From contig JABVXU010000024.1 in the NCBI GenBank assembly GCA_013365365.1, positions 1 through 64,000 on the forward strand: a stretch of 64,000 nt of DNA. The letters are read 5' to 3'. The notes beneath the pieces are model-generated. The model worked only from the letters and a program-made list of their open reading frames with translations. It was not told where the DNA came from and searched no databases. The DNA is from Cruorifilaria tuberocauda (Eukaryota > Nematoda > Chromadorea > Rhabditida > Onchocercidae). Position 1 is the stretch's first letter. Each line of letters begins with the position of its first letter. Positions 1-14,181 of this stretch are shown in pieces. The position numbers and the translations under genes were made by a program.

Positions 1-3000
1 ACGGGGGGTAGAGAGGGGAGGGGAAGAAGAAGAAGAGAATAATAATAATTATCATTATTATTATTTGAAAATACATATGTATTATCATAGCATTTATCAA
101 AATGAACTTGTCGTCCGTTTCATTCATCATTTTGTCATTTGTTGTAATTTCGACGAATATAATATTTTATAATTAATTGATATTTTATATGTATCAAAAT
201 GTTTGTCAACATAATCATTTGTTTGTTTTCAGAATGTTTGGATTTTGGAATTCTTTTTATCATTTCATCATTTACATTGTTTTAATCATTTTATAAAACT
301 TACGTAACTTTTTCTAATTCTTTATCCTTAATTTTGTTTGTTGTTACAAATTTAATTGATCATTTATCGTAACAAGCAAAGATATTAGAATAACCATAAA
401 AAGATCATTATAAGAAAAAAAAACTACAATTGCAAAATAAATAATAATGAGGAAAAATGAACAAAACTGAGAGCATGAAAAGAAGAATGTTTGATTAAGT
501 AACTAAAGAATTAGTTAAATAAAAAGAAATCGCAGTCAGTGAATACGAAAGCCACTTTTAATCCTTTCCTCCTCTCTCTCTCTTCTTTACTGGTCATTCA
601 AGAATTTAAGATACAGAAAAGTTTATTTGACTTCGTTCAAAATCATTACAAACGTATCTCATCGATTGCATAACAACCAGTCTTCTTCTCACATGACAAG
701 TGGCTATTTTATTGTAAACAAAATTGCCGGAAGCGTTTGAAAGCATTAAAGATTTCCGAGGTATTTTCTATTTCAACAAATAACAATTCATCTATTTATT
801 CTGCTAACTAAGTGATACGAGTTAAAATATTGGATGGAATTTGGTTTCGAAAGAAAAAGAAAAATAAAATAAATTTCATATAAAAAATATAAGAAAGGTC
901 ATAGGTGATTTTTTCATTTACTTTATTGGATATTTATCTATTTATCAATTACGAGATACAATGGAGAGGAACTTTTAATGAAGAAAAGACAAGAGACTGG
1001 ATTGTTTGTTAGACGAAGAACTTGTTACGAAGTCATTTTTACCCCGCGGTTAAAGTTGCTGTTTAATTTTTGAAATAAGAATTTTCGCAGAATGAAATGA
1101 AAGTCCTTTGTTTTATAAATTAATAGATTAAAGATAGTAATAAACAATAAAATGGCCGAAGAAATTATTGGATAACGAGAAACTGCCCAGAATATTCATA
1201 TTTGATTACTGAAATTAATAAGAAAATCATTGAGTACCAATGAAAAAATCAATTAAAAGTGATAAAATGAAAAATGACAGTGAAATTAAATAAAAAATTT
1301 GCTTAATATGTATAAAGTAATCAGTATTTGAAAAATAAACATTAATTTAAATCAGCCAGTAAGCAAATTTCTGGTGGGAAAAGAATCCATCAAAATCGTA
1401 GTAAATATGGCTTTAAAATTGTTCAAACTTCAAAAAAATTAGCGCTTATTTCATTCTAACTCAGCTATGACATGGTCACTGATAAGATAAGAAGGAACAG
1501 TGATAAGATGAAAGTGATAAATTTAACTATTAACATATCAGGAATGGAAAACTACTTTCACTTTTTACGCATTACGCAAAGAGCAGTCATGGCTGAATAG
1601 AAAATACAAACAAATTTAGAATTTTTTTATCAGTTGTTTGTCTACATTAAATGAATGTTACAAAATTATTTCACTGACTTGATTGTCTAAGTTTTTTTTA
1701 ATAAAATCAAAAATAAAGAGAATTGTATCATTATCTGAGTAATGGAATTTATCAAATGGAAATATTTTTCTTGAAAATTTTTTTCTTTTTCTTTACAACA
1801 GACAAGTTTGTAAGTATATCAGGCGGTTTTCATTTGGAGAATTTACTGCAATGTTTTGTGTTATCAGTAGGATTCTTGAATATAAACATATAAGTATATT
1901 TAGTAATAACGCAGGAAAAGAAAAAAGGTAGAAAACTTTTTTAGGGTCAACAAAGCTTTCGACAACAGCGCCATCGCTTTTTTTCAAGTCAAATCAAAAC
2001 TTTATTATGTGAGAGAATAAGAAAAAAGGAAGAGTGAACGAGAAAGAAGAGAAGAAGACGGAGGAGGAAGTGAATTTGGTTCAGTGACTTTTTTTAAAAA
2101 AGAAAAAAGTGTATTAAAATTATAAATTGAATGGGAAGGAAAGTGGGAGAAAAAAAATTGATATGATATTTGTTTTAAACTGAGAAAGAGAAATAAGTTT
2201 TCTCTTGTTTAAATTCAAATTAGGTAGCTTTACGGGCTTAACAATTCCAGTCAATCATTGATAAATCTAAAGTATGACAGAAGAGGAGAGATAACGCCTG
2301 CATTACACTTCAAAAAGTTCAATGATCTCATTTGTAAAATGTGAAAAATATATGTTGAAATGATGCAATGGCTGATTTCGAAAAAGGTTGAAAGAATTGA
2401 AATCTTCAAGTTTTCTTGAGATATACATCGTTTTACTTCATAAGAATTTCTCAACAAAGTTGTACGGAATTATCAGGCGTTATTGATCAGTTCTCAAGGT
2501 GGAGATTTGCCCAATAAATTTATTTTTAGGCCAATGTAGGCTTTCTAATGTGATTATATAATCAGCACAAGACCGAAGAAGTAGAAAAGATTCAGATTTA
2601 AGCCGGAGCAACAAATCCGGTAATACTAAGGTCGATTATCACAGTGATGATGACCGATTAGCTGATAATTTATTTGCCTTCAAATGCTATAGTGTGAGAT
2701 TGAATGGATTTGCTGTGTTGCACTGTATCATTGATAAATAATTATCATTTTTGACGAGCAGTTGAATTTACATATGAGATAGTCATGTTATCATATCATA
2801 AAAAATTTATGATCATTTTTTATTTCTTCATCCAATTTTACCTCACTGCTTCATTTTACATGAATTATTGTTCTTATTTTAAAATTAGGTATTTAGTTAT
2901 AGGGGGTTCAGGTGGTGTATGAATTGGGGAGGAATAGGGCAGATTGAGAGAAGTATGAACAATTTGATAATTCGGTAAAAGGGAGGGGAGGGAGCGCCTT

Positions 3001-3024
3001 ACAAAAGCCCGTTAACTAAGAAAT

Positions 3025-3081
3025 TAGGTCACGGCCGATTGACCTATTTGTTCGCGCATCATTATGGTGCCGATTACGGCA
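3025..3081. promoter_or_regulatory. Inverted-repeat cluster with nuclear-receptor-like half-sites
   Basis: TAGGTCA (3025-3031) and TGACCTA (3040-3046) form a perfect 7-bp inverted repeat around an 8-bp GC-rich centre. AGGTCA is the classic nuclear hormone receptor half-site. Twenty-one bases on, TGCCG-ATTA-CGGCA (3068-3081) is a second perfect small hairpin. Both lie in a locally GC-rich island inside AT-rich DNA. A receptor-binding role is inference; the 8-bp spacing is not one of the commonest arrangements. Confidence 0.3.
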
Positions 3082-4330
3082 ATATACTTATCCGACAATT
3101 ATTTGGTAACCTTTCTCCGGGTTATGGTGCATTCTGTTTGTTGAAGAAAGAGAAAAAAAATTAAATTGAAAAGTCTAAATTAATTTCAAATCAATGAAAT
3201 TTGTTGGAATTGAAAGGAGGGAAAAAGAAGCCAATGAAAGCTATCACTTGTAGTAAAGGCATGATCTAATTTTTCTAATTTACGACTTTGACCTTTTCCT
3301 TACGAAGGGTTTCTGACCTGGCGTAACTAAAAATGATGCCATATATTTCGATTGTACATTTTTGGTCGATTGCATACATTTTAGACTTATAGTTTTCATT
3401 GAAATCAAAATGATGTCATGAAAGATTGGAGGGATATTAAATTACAACACAAGTTATCATATCATATTCTCATCTTTTTGACCAATTAAATGGGAAGATA
3501 ATTAATACGGTAGAATTGCAAAATGAGAGTAAGGGAAGGCCATTAGAACGGGAATTATTATTTCTGGATAACATTTATAATTAATTTGTCAAGTTTTGTC
3601 ATTGCACTGAATAATTTATATGTTTATACTTTTCTTTTTAAAATGAAAAACGAATCACAATGTTTCTTTGATTTTCAAAAATTTAATTGAAAAAAATTGG
3701 ATAATTTATATGTTGGAAAAGAAGAGAATATGAGCTATCGGTTTAAGACAAAGACATCAAGTGAATTATCAGTGATTTACAAAAACAGCTGCAGTCGGGA
3801 AGAATATGATAAGACGAGATCGAAAAGTGAAAACAGATCAGAGTACAATTCACTTCTTGATGGATCTGATCTTCCAATGCCGCCCCCATTCACCGCCCTA
3901 CTTCAAAAGCTCTCTGCCTTCTACTTCGTCTCTTTCTATTTTCGTTCTCCATTTCTTATGATTGTACCAGTGAATTCGATGATATAAAAGCTCAACCAGA
4001 CTGAGAATTACCGAGAAAAGACTGCTTACTGAGGTGAAAGAAACATGAATCGATGTTGAAGCAAGAGTTTTCGGCAAATTTACTATCAAAACTATCAAAA
4101 GTCAGTCGTTTTCCAAATGCTGTAGAACTTTTCTTGAAACATTTTCCTCTCTTCTCTTCCAATCAAACTCTCAGCTTTTCTTGACACACTTTCCTACTCT
4201 CTCTTCACTTCCACTTCACTCTTCTACTACTTATATTACCAAAATAATTCAATAAACAAACTTCCTCCTTTCCACTCCTACTATTTCTTATTCTACCAAT
4301 TGATAATCATAATTAACATTAATAATAATT

Positions 4331-4455
4331 ACAGTAATAGAGATCGTAGCAGCAGCATCAGAGTAGTGGTAACGGTATGACAGTAGTAGGAGTGATAGCA
4401 ATGATAGCATGGTAGCAGTAGTAATAAGATGGTAGTAGTGATAGCAGTAATGAAT
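4331..4455 (+). repeat. Degenerate GTA/GCA-rich trinucleotide tract
   Basis: This is an irregular run of GTAGCAGCA, GTAGTAGG and GATAGCA-like triplets. It does not give a convincing protein in any frame and looks like decayed simple-sequence DNA. Confidence 0.5.
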
Positions 4456-4799
4456 GTATCAACGGGGTAGAGTGAGGTGAATGTCCGTATTCTGGGAGAT
4501 TTTAGCAACTCTTCCCAGAATTGTAAGCATTTGCAAGAGAATGAAAGGATTTTACAAGAAGGAAAAAATTATCAGTAATTTGAATCTTTTTCTCATTAGG
4601 AAGATTAATGAATTGTTATAAAGCAAACAATGCCCATAACTCCAGATAATATATCTCTTCTCTGGAATATAACAAAAATTCAATTAATCAATTCGATTTC
4701 TTGTCTAAAATGGAATAAATTCATTTCCCAAACAATGAATTAATCAATAAATTTGCTTCTTTAGCTACAATAAAATGAAAACAGTTTACTTATTATAAA

Positions 4800-4845
4800 A
4801 TGATTAGAAAGGTACACACGCATATATATGTATCTTTCTAATCAT
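4800..4845. repeat. Short perfect inverted repeat (12-bp arms)
   Basis: ATGATTAGAAAG (4800-4811) is matched exactly by CTTTCTAATCAT (4834-4845) across a 22-base AT-rich loop that ends in alternating TA/GC. No gene lies nearby. Confidence 0.7.
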
Positions 4846-6912
4846 CTAATCATACAATACATGATACACATTTATATATATATATATATGTTATATTATA
4901 TATTTATGTTCATCCTATCACGAAATGTGATATTGTCGATAAACTTAAATGAATCGATTTTGATAAGTGTGATTTGGATTTGGAATAAAGCCAACTTTTT
5001 GTATTTCATTTATTGCGAAGAACTTGAACTGATTTTAACGGCGATTAGTAATAGGTCAACAAATTTTGAATCCAGCGAAATGTTTCTGAATGGATTGAAG
5101 AGAATGGGGACAAGATGGCGCACGATACGCTATCTTCTAGCATTTTGATTTGATTCTTTTCTTCCAATCGAGAGCGGATTCTGTTTTTGAATATATTTTC
5201 ATTTTATATCATTTCTAGAATATGATTAAAATGATAAGCTTTTTAAGGAATAAATGAAATTGAAACGAATTTTCCGTCTGGTTTCTTTTTTTAATCAAAT
5301 CTTTTCTAAATTCTGAAAAAGAATTTCACGATAATGATTTATGATATTTCGAAAAAAGTTTTTTTTGTTAATTAAAGAACAACAAATTGGAAAGTATTTC
5401 AGAATGTTATATGAAAAAAGAAAAAAACGGAAAGGTAATAAATGAACGGAAAAGAAAATGTTCCATAGGATTAGTGAAATTACTGATGAAATAACTGTAT
5501 TCTTAGACATATTGTCTTGCGGTTTTCATTTATTCATTATTCAGAAAGTTTCATTCAATCTTTATGAAATAGCATGCATCAAAGATCCGTAAATCGGCTG
5601 ATAGGAAAAAATGTATTGCATTACCAATCACTTATGGATAAATAGACAGAGAGATGGATTGATATGCTATAAAAGTGATAGCATATTATTGACTTGCCAA
5701 GTATAGATATAATTAATCACTGATTAATGTTAGCTTAGTTTTTCTGTTTTCATTATTTGCTTTCGTAATAACAGAAATATCCGTAAAGATTTAAAATTTT
5801 CAATAGAAGTTCAATTTCATTGAAAATGACCATCTATTGATAAGATTCATTTATTCTATCAATAATGTGATCTATACTTACAATATCAATGATAATAAGA
5901 ATATCACATCTCTTCCATATTCAGTAATCTTAATGGAAATTTTCTGTTTCAATTTTTGAATGAATTATTTTTAACATTATTTCACTTAAATTAGTCCAAA
6001 ATATAGGAGTGGAAAAAAATCTTATTTGCTGAAAAGAATTAGCCGAAAAGTAGTAGTGAAATTTTAACAGTGCTAAAAAGTCGTTCTCTTTCTTTCCTCC
6101 ATGCTAGAAGACATAAATCACATTGTTTAAAATTCTTCTCGAATTAGGTCAAATTGTGTTTTCATTTGACCCCAATAACCATGATTGTCATGAAGAAGAA
6201 GGAGGGAAGGAGAGGAGAAGTGAGGGAAGAGGAAATGTGAGAGAGTAGAAAGGACTGATGTAAGGCGGGGGAGAAGAGATGTATGGGACCGGTAGAAGCG
6301 GGGGAGCGGGTTGGGAAGGAATGAAAGTTCCATTTCGTACAATATATCCGAAATTTTTTGCGCGTCATTTGTTTTAATTTGTTGTGCATGAATTTCGATT
6401 TCTCCTTTTTTTAAATTAATCTTTAAAGATAAGGAGAAAACAATTAAGTAGAAAGGAAGGAAGACATTGACAGTGATAGTGGGACAAAAGCGGGTAAAAG
6501 AGAGTGAATTTTCACGGAAAGAGGAATCTTTCTGACGGGAAAGGTTCATCAATTCAATGATAATGAAATCACAATAGTACAGTAATCATTTTCTTATCAT
6601 TTCTAACAGTAATAATTGTTGTGCAAATGAAAACGGTAGTAATACAAAGATTACAGCAATAATTATTATAAGAAATAGAAATTATGTGAGGACTAATGTC
6701 AAAAGCAACAATAACAACAGTAACGACAACAGCAACGACATTAGTAGGAGCGAAATAATAAGCAATAACGATTAGACAAATTGCAAAGACAAGACAACAC
6801 GATCAATCAATGCTGATCATCTGAAGGATTATTTTTTATTTGCGCGTAAAAATTGATAGTGAGAAACGATTATCATAGTATATATTAACTAAATTAAATA
6901 TGATTTCATATA

Positions 6913-6943
6913 AGAGAGAGAAAGAGAGAGAGAGAGAGAGAAG
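6913..6943 (+). repeat. GA microsatellite
   Basis: Nearly pure (GA)n, interrupted once by an extra A. Confidence 0.85.
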
Positions 6944-9900
6944 TGACAAACAAAGGATTGCAAAAATGTTTGTTCGAAATCTGTTATATGGAACATACAA
7001 ATCTTATTTAGAATCATATTATTGAAATGGAATAGATAACAAATTTTAATTCAAAGAAATAAGATAACTAACTGATTAAATTAGGATGTGAAGAAAAAAA
7101 ATCTAATAGTCGGAATAATTGAAAAAAGTACTGTAACAACGTAGATAAATGAGTAAAGCTTCAAGCGTCAAAATTTTCATAAAATATTCTACAGTTAACA
7201 GTTCCTTTGTAGACTTGGGATAAAATAATTCTTAAAAGAATGAAGCTTTTTTTCAGACTGAGTATTCACGGATAGATGCCAGCGAACTGTTTAAATTTAA
7301 AAGAAAACTAACAGCTAAAATACGAGACATCCGTAGAAAATAGTAATGTATTTTAATTTCATGCCTATTATTTAACTTCCTTTTTTCTTTCTCACTCATT
7401 ACGGATTGATAATGAAGAAAAGAACAAAAGAAAGTATTCCTTGTACATTTTTATAAAATTAACGGATGTTCATGACCTCTCATTGTTATTTTTGTGCTCG
7501 AATATTTTCATTTGTTGACTCATTTTTTCTGGATCATATGAACTTCTGCAAATACCGCCATCTCAAATACCCTGTGGCGTTCTCGATTTTCTGGATAATC
7601 ATTAATCGTATTTGGATGATGATCGAGACGCTGATTCTTATCGGAGCAGGAATCAAACAGGGCAATATGTGCTGAAAAATTTTTGCAGCAAAAGGGGAAG
7701 GTCCGGATCGTTGACCTTTTCCCTGAATAAAATCAACCACAAAACAATCAACCTCTCTCTTTCCACCCCGCTACCATCGATGTCTCCTCCGTGGAATAAA
7801 GCATGGATAAGAGCGATAGGAGAGATAGGGGTGATGGAAGAGAGAAGCAAAGAAAAAAGGGGGTATTTGTTCTGCCCTCCGGGGTTTTCGTACCTGCTCC
7901 TGCCCGGTCATTTCAAGAAAGCACTGCCCACCCTCCTATGTCCCCTCAGATGTACACAACAAAACACACTCATCAATAGAACACACACACACATACACAT
8001 AATAGGGTCAGCCAGCGGTCAACTGGTAGTTAAATGCCAATGTCGACATATATCAGAAGTTGTTGGAAGGAAATGACAAAAAAGGCAATTCATTTTGTTC
8101 CTTTTGGCATTGATAATTTTGATGCTATTCCGGAAATCCAACTTCAAATTGACCATTCACTGCTTGTTTATTCAAAATGAACTTTATATCTCATTGATGA
8201 CATATATGAACTTAAGTTGTGTAGAGAGAATTTACCCATTAATAGCTTATCAGTAATTTGGACAAGAGTGACTCGATTCAATCAGTAAAATATTCCGAAA
8301 TCTTTGTCCTTAATGATAAGCTTGAAAGCAGAAACTATTGATTTCAATGGACGATTTTGGACATTCAATTTCTTGCTATCCGTTTCCGCTTACCTGAAAT
8401 GTTTTTTAATGAAATCGTCCACATTTTGATACATTGATGCTTTCATTCAGAAATTTTTGTTTTTGGGAAAATTTTCTCAAGAACTGTGATATCTAATATT
8501 CTGCTTTTTTCTTTTTCTAATTAAAATTTCCAGCAAAATTTTTTTGCACATGACATTTCATATCATATTTCCTGCTGTAAAAAAAGTGGAGAGTTTTTTC
8601 ATGTCCTTAGACTTCAAATGTGATAATTTTTGTTCGTCTTCTAGAAAACTTTACGATAATTTAAAGTTTTTGAAAAAAAGTTCTTCTCATGCTATCATTT
8701 CAAATTGCATTGGCTTTTTTTACGTGGTTAATTTGATGAAAGAATGAAAGTGGTTCCAGGAATAGGCGGAAACGGTTGATAAGGAGGAAGAAGCATTTTT
8801 AATGAATGCGTAAGAGAGATACTTTGCTACCAGTGCTTTTGACAGTTTCAAAAATATCGTATTAAGATTGTGGAGGTGTGGCCCCGCGGTACCTTTCCCA
8901 CTTCAAAAATACATGTATACCAAGAGTGCGATACGATTCGTACCAGGAGATCTATTGATAAAGAGAGGCAGTGAAAAATACAAAATTCACTTCATTTCTT
9001 CCCATTCATTCATTCATTCCTTCACGGTGGAGATAGATCAGACAATCTTTCGGGAGGAAATGTAGGAGAGAGCGGAAGGGCGGTACATTCCCCCGAGAAG
9101 AGGGAGGGTTCCATGAACGGTTTCAACGGTGGGCTCATATATCGGGAGGGTTTCGGTGCCGCTGTCGGTGCTGAGTGTAATGGTGGCGGTGGGTGCTGTT
9201 TCAAAACAGATACTTGAATTCAGATTTTCATTTAGGGGTGGTGAGAGAGTGTAAGAGAGTAGAAGTGAAGTAAGTTTAGTAGTAAAGTAACTTTAAATGT
9301 ATCGTAATATGGAACTGATAATTGTAATTGGAATAAATGTGAAAAGGATTAAAGTGGACAGTAGTAGATGGAAGTAGTGCATTTTATAAATTTAGGACAG
9401 GAAGAAATATGATTAAGGAGGAAAGAGATGAAAAGATTAGGGATTGGGTGAGGGATATCTTCAAGTTTCAGGAAAAAGGAAAAAGAAAGAGGAAACGGAT
9501 TGAAAAAATAACAAAGAAAGATTTCATGAAGCTATCAATTCTTTTTTTTCTCCCTTGCTTCCTACTGTTCATTCAGCTATATGGCAACTGAAATAAGGAA
9601 TGACCACTCGTTGATCGTCCACCTAAACACTTCATCATCACATTCCTACATCCTAACTTAACTAATTATTCTGCAACAACATCTTTGTCCACTCCATTGT
9701 CTCCAATGAAACTCGTTTCGTCCACACCTTAACAAAACATGATTTATATTGCTGTTAAATATTTGCTGCATAAAAGCATTTTTCATCAAAAAGGCTTTTC
9801 CTCCTCCGCTTCATTTCACATTTTTCATTTAATAAATGTCCATTCTATCTACCACTAACAATTCTAATGATTAATTGTTATCAGTTTACATTGATAAACA

Positions 9901-12387
9901 TACCTTCCTTTCTTTTTTCCTTTTTTCCTGAACAAATCAGACAGGTATGTACGTGTTATTTAGTTTTTATCAATTTCAATTTATCATATATTTTACATTC
10001 ATTCATTTTCATCCTTTTTGATATCTTTAATATTTTAAATAAGTTCACGTATTTACATCACATCAAGCAATTTAAATTAAACTTGAGGGGAATGTGTATC
10101 CGTATAAGCGCATATTTACACAAATCCATCAATATGATATTATGGATTGATTTAATCCAATTAATTATTGTTTGAATATGTAATGGAAAATTTTTAAATA
10201 AGTATTATTAGCAATTATTTTTTGGCTTGCATCGATTAACAACTTCCGCTGAAACCTTTTTGATCAACAATTGCTGAAAAAAGTGGGAAAGACATGGAAA
10301 ATAAATTCAGGGGTAAGGTTTTATTTTTTACTTTTTTTTTGTAGAGAAAAGTTTCTGAAACAGCTTGAAATTAAAGGCAGAAAAATCGGTAAAGAAATAA
10401 AGTGAAAAGTGATAAGAGATATAAAACAGTAAGTCTGAACTTTGGATTATCACAAAACTTTAATAAATAAAAGACTTGATTATTTGTACTGAACATTTTC
10501 ACTTTACAAGGTTAGATAAAATATATGAATTGAAAGCACTGCAGCATACACTCAAATTTTTAACCTTTAAATTAGCTCCAAAGTTATTGCCTTAAATTGT
10601 TATCAGCAACTTACATAACTAGAATTTATCATATGAAATAGTATCGCATTATTTGACTATTTCTGTTAGTATATGATCAGATATGAATCAATTATCCATG
10701 CAATCAAATTTTAATTATCATCGATACATTCACTAACAGATTAGTTTGGATTCTTTCTGCGTGACTACAATCGATTCTCATAGATTACTGCCATTCAATA
10801 ATTAATCTTTGTCTGGAGTATTGCAGAGTAAGATCAATTTCGGATCAACAACTGGTCAATTCAGGGTTACTGCTTTTTCAAGATGAAAAAATCATTTTTT
10901 TTTTTTAAATTTCATCAAAAGTTTTCCATATTACTATTATCAAGCTATAATTAACAATACTAGTTGATGTTTCATTACCCATGATAATATCGGTAAATGA
11001 TGATGTCGCAGAAGTTTTCAACAACCGTCGAAAGATAGATGTGTTTCTTTATTAACGATCTGAAAATCAATCAATGGATGCATCTTCAGAGATCTACCAT
11101 TTTAAGGCTGCTGCTCTATTCCCTCATTGCTTGCTTGATTTAATCATTTCTTGCATTTTCCATATTTTTACATTTCATCCCAAAAAAGCTTACAATTAAA
11201 AACATTACAATAGATTATCACTTCATGAAAACATATCATTTTGGATTCTAATCATCCGTGACAAGTTGAAATCATTCAATATCACAATCATTTTAAGTTT
11301 TTAAATGGCTAGTTTTCTTCTGTCGAATTAATTTATAAATTTAACCTTGGAAAAAGGAAAAAAAAGAAGTCGGTCACTGATATTCGACTACTACCTGTTT
11401 GTATTTTCAACTAAAGGCCTGTTTTGTGGAGCGAAATAATGACAGATCAGTTTAATATATTGTACTGTCCACCATGTTATTGTTATATTCCGCCGTATTA
11501 AAACCTAAACAATTTATTTTTGTATAACATTTTGGCATATGAGCATTTCGGCTAATTTTTGGATTAATTTAACAATTAAAAAAAAAGTCGCGCAAAAGAA
11601 AAAGAAAAAATATTTGGCGCTTTTGGGTTGAACTTTCCACAATTATTTTTGCAGAAAAAGAAAGATTTTATTCAGTGAAAAAGAAAAAAGACCGCATTCA
11701 TTTATTCATCAGTTTTCGACATTCAGTTTGTTCTTTCTGATTTCTTTTGGAAAAACGTTATCAGTTTGATCGAATTCAAGACACCCAAATCAATCCGTCA
11801 ACATTCTTCCAGAACCGCAAGCTCCGCGAGTTGGACTCGCCTTATCCGACCTGCAAGCGCAAAATAACATCAGGTAATATCATTTAATTTTCATTTCAAT
11901 AAACTTTCTTCATTAAAATATGACACAAATTAACATGCATCACTCATCGATTAATGAATAAAATGGGAAATCGTTAATTAAACTTTTACAAGAAAGTGCA
12001 TGTTTACATATACATCAAAATGAAATAATTGTGATAATTGAATTATATCATTTGCGATCGAATTTTCAAAATCATTCCTTCTCCTTCACTCTTTATTCTT
12101 CATCTTATCTCAATTCATTTCCCAAGATAAACTTCTTGATACAGTTAGTAATATTGTTATCATAAGTGATAATATTTCAAAGTTGCTTGTGAATTTTTTG
12201 TTAAAAAAGGATGAAGTATTAGACTCTTTCTTCTTTTTCTATCATTTTTGCTAATTTCAATAATTTCTGATTTTTTTCTGCTAAATAATTCAATTTAATT
12301 TAAATATAAGTATGTACCTGCATTCCAACATAATATGCCTGAAAGATATTTGGGATAAATTGATTTCATTTCTGTGACCATTTGGGT

Positions 12388-12432
12388 ATTCCTGCGACTT
12401 CTCGAACACTCCTGCGACCTCTCGGATACTCC
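12388..12432 (+). repeat. 20-bp tandem duplication
   Basis: Two adjacent 20-base units (12388-12407 and 12408-12427), each of the form A-Y-TCCTGCGACYTCTCG-RAY, are followed by the first bases of a third. The patch is GC-rich for this region and shows no coding frame. Confidence 0.7.
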
Positions 12433-12782
12433 ATCTAGCTTCCTCTCGCGTCTGTTATTCACATAGCTATTGTATCCATCACCTCGAAGTTCAAATTATA
12501 TGAAAATCTGTGAAAGCTCTGAATATGTGAAGATATGGGTGTGTATGTGTGTCTGTCTGTCTATCTGCCCGTGCATGTGCGGACACATTTATCAGTACTA
12601 TCCTTGTGTCTGTCCTAATTTCTCCCATCTCATTCAGGCATCAATCTTCCCACGCACATACACACACATATACGTAACAGGTCAAAATTGTGCAAATTAG
12701 GACCCGTCTAAATAATCATCTCCTGTTTATAATGTCATCGAGAAATCAGAAATTTTTATCTCTTCCATCCGCCCATCACAAA

Positions 12783-12836
12783 CACGCACACACACGCATA
12801 CACGCACACACACGCATACACGCACACACACGCATT
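12783..12836 (+). repeat. 18-bp x 3 minisatellite
   Basis: Three head-to-tail copies of an 18-base CA/CG unit occupy 12783-12800, 12801-12818 and 12819-12836. The last copy differs only at its final base. It is a higher-order repeat of a CA microsatellite. Confidence 0.9.
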
Positions 12837-13770
12837 CTTACGTACAAATATTTACAAAATTGATGCAGTTGTAACATTTTGGCAAAATTATTTCAACGAT
12901 AATGAGATTACTAATAGTATTGGTGTGATTTGTTTGCACTGTGACAGTGATAATAGTGTAAGAGAATTCTTTATATTATCGAGTCTTTGGTATGGATTGA
13001 AATCTGAAACGAATGGAAAGTGTGTTATACTTTGAGAAAGTCACTGTTACAAAATGGTTTGATGAGAGGATTTGGTGCAGAGCTGCTTGGATCAGCAGTG
13101 ATATGAATTTCGATTTCTTTGAATTGGTGGATCTTCGCTGTGATTAGATAATTTATCTAGCAGGACATGAATATATCAGGAATCAGGCGATACTATTTCA
13201 CAACAGAAATGAAAACAACCAAAATAAAACAAAACTACTTGAAACAAATAACGAAACTTATTTTGGACAGAAATTAATTCGAATTGTTTTTGAATTTTGT
13301 GCAAAAATATTCAATTCATTCGATATTAAATTAACTAACAAATTATTATGCAAATAAATAAATAACCAATATTCGAACAATTTCTAGAAAATAATAAGTA
13401 AATGGACGCATTTTGCACATAAAGTTCACTTTATTATTGTTTAAATCAATTGGATGCACTTTACATGAAATATTAGGTCAACCTTCTTGTGTAGTATGAT
13501 AAGCTTTTATTTCTTATCACTTTCAATATCAATCCACATTTCATTCTTCTTTCCATCTTCTTTAACTAATTACTTTTTTTTCTTTTGGAAATAAAGGTAC
13601 TTGCACGATTCTTTCTCTCTCTCTCTTCCTCTTTAAATTTAAAAGACTACGAGAATAGCGAGAAAGGACAAAATGATTGCGATAACAAAATTAAGATAGC
13701 GACCCATCCCGTATCCGATTTGCTTACTACTCATTTATGACATAATCTGTAATACAACGTACGAATGTGG

Positions 13771-13808
13771 CGTGCGACACGCACATGCGGCATGCGACAT
13801 GCGACACG
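13771..13808 (+). repeat. GCGACAYGC-type short repeat
   Basis: Overlapping near-palindromic units of the form GYGACACGC / GCGGCATGC / GCGACATGC recur about every 7-9 bases. It is a small GC-rich patch in AT-rich DNA. Confidence 0.5.
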
Positions 13809-14181
13809 GATATAAGCAGATTAAAAAATATATATGTATGCCTGGATTTTTTAATTTTGAGCATAAGAGTAATATATTTGTGTCGTGTTTTATACAAAGA
13901 TTACTTAATCTTAAAGTACACACTAGAAATATTATCTCGTATTACTTTCATTACTTGATAATATCAGGTATAAATTAATTTATTTTAAACAGGATTTTAC
14001 AAACGTTAAATATGTAATTGTTTTTAGAATAAAAAGTACGTGAAGTAGTAAAGTAATAAAAAGATTAAGTAATTAGTTGATATGTCTGTTTGTGTATATG
14101 TGACTTTTGAATAGAAGTACAGTTTATTTTGTTTTAAATCAAGTCATAAAAAGCGGCACTCTTTTAATAATGCTTGATTAA

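Larger units (their letters stand above)
1..14181. other. Gene-poor AT-rich spacer
   Basis: I see no convincing coding exon in this stretch. The open frames are short, mostly lack an ATG, and lie in purine-rich or microsatellite sequence. It holds polypurine tracts (about 2030-2070 and 6189-6320), a trinucleotide-rich patch (4331-4455), a GA microsatellite (6913-6943), CA-type tandem repeats (12783-12836), and slightly GC-richer islands near 3000-3140, 7540-7960 and 8868-9200. The islands could be regulatory or belong to untranslated exons, but nothing identifies them. A splice-like segment at 11812-11874 ends in AG|GTAATA and stays open, but it has no ATG. Confidence 0.6.

Noticed and set aside
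3697..3987. 96-codon frame (+)
   Set aside because: It starts at TTG. An internal ATG exists, but there is no similarity and no splice support, and the C-terminal part is generic AT-rich sequence.
6127..6552. 141-codon open frame (-)
   Set aside because: It is the complement of a polypurine tract, which gives artificial Leu/Ser/Pro-rich frames; no domain or exon signals.
7612..8076. 154-codon open frame (+)
   Set aside because: It begins at TTG with no early ATG. Its Pro/Ser/Arg-rich, shifting composition includes a CA-repeat-derived THTHIHI segment, and no splice sites or family similarity were seen.
9022..9204. Pro-rich 60-codon frame (-)
   Set aside because: Low-complexity translation of G-rich DNA; no other support.
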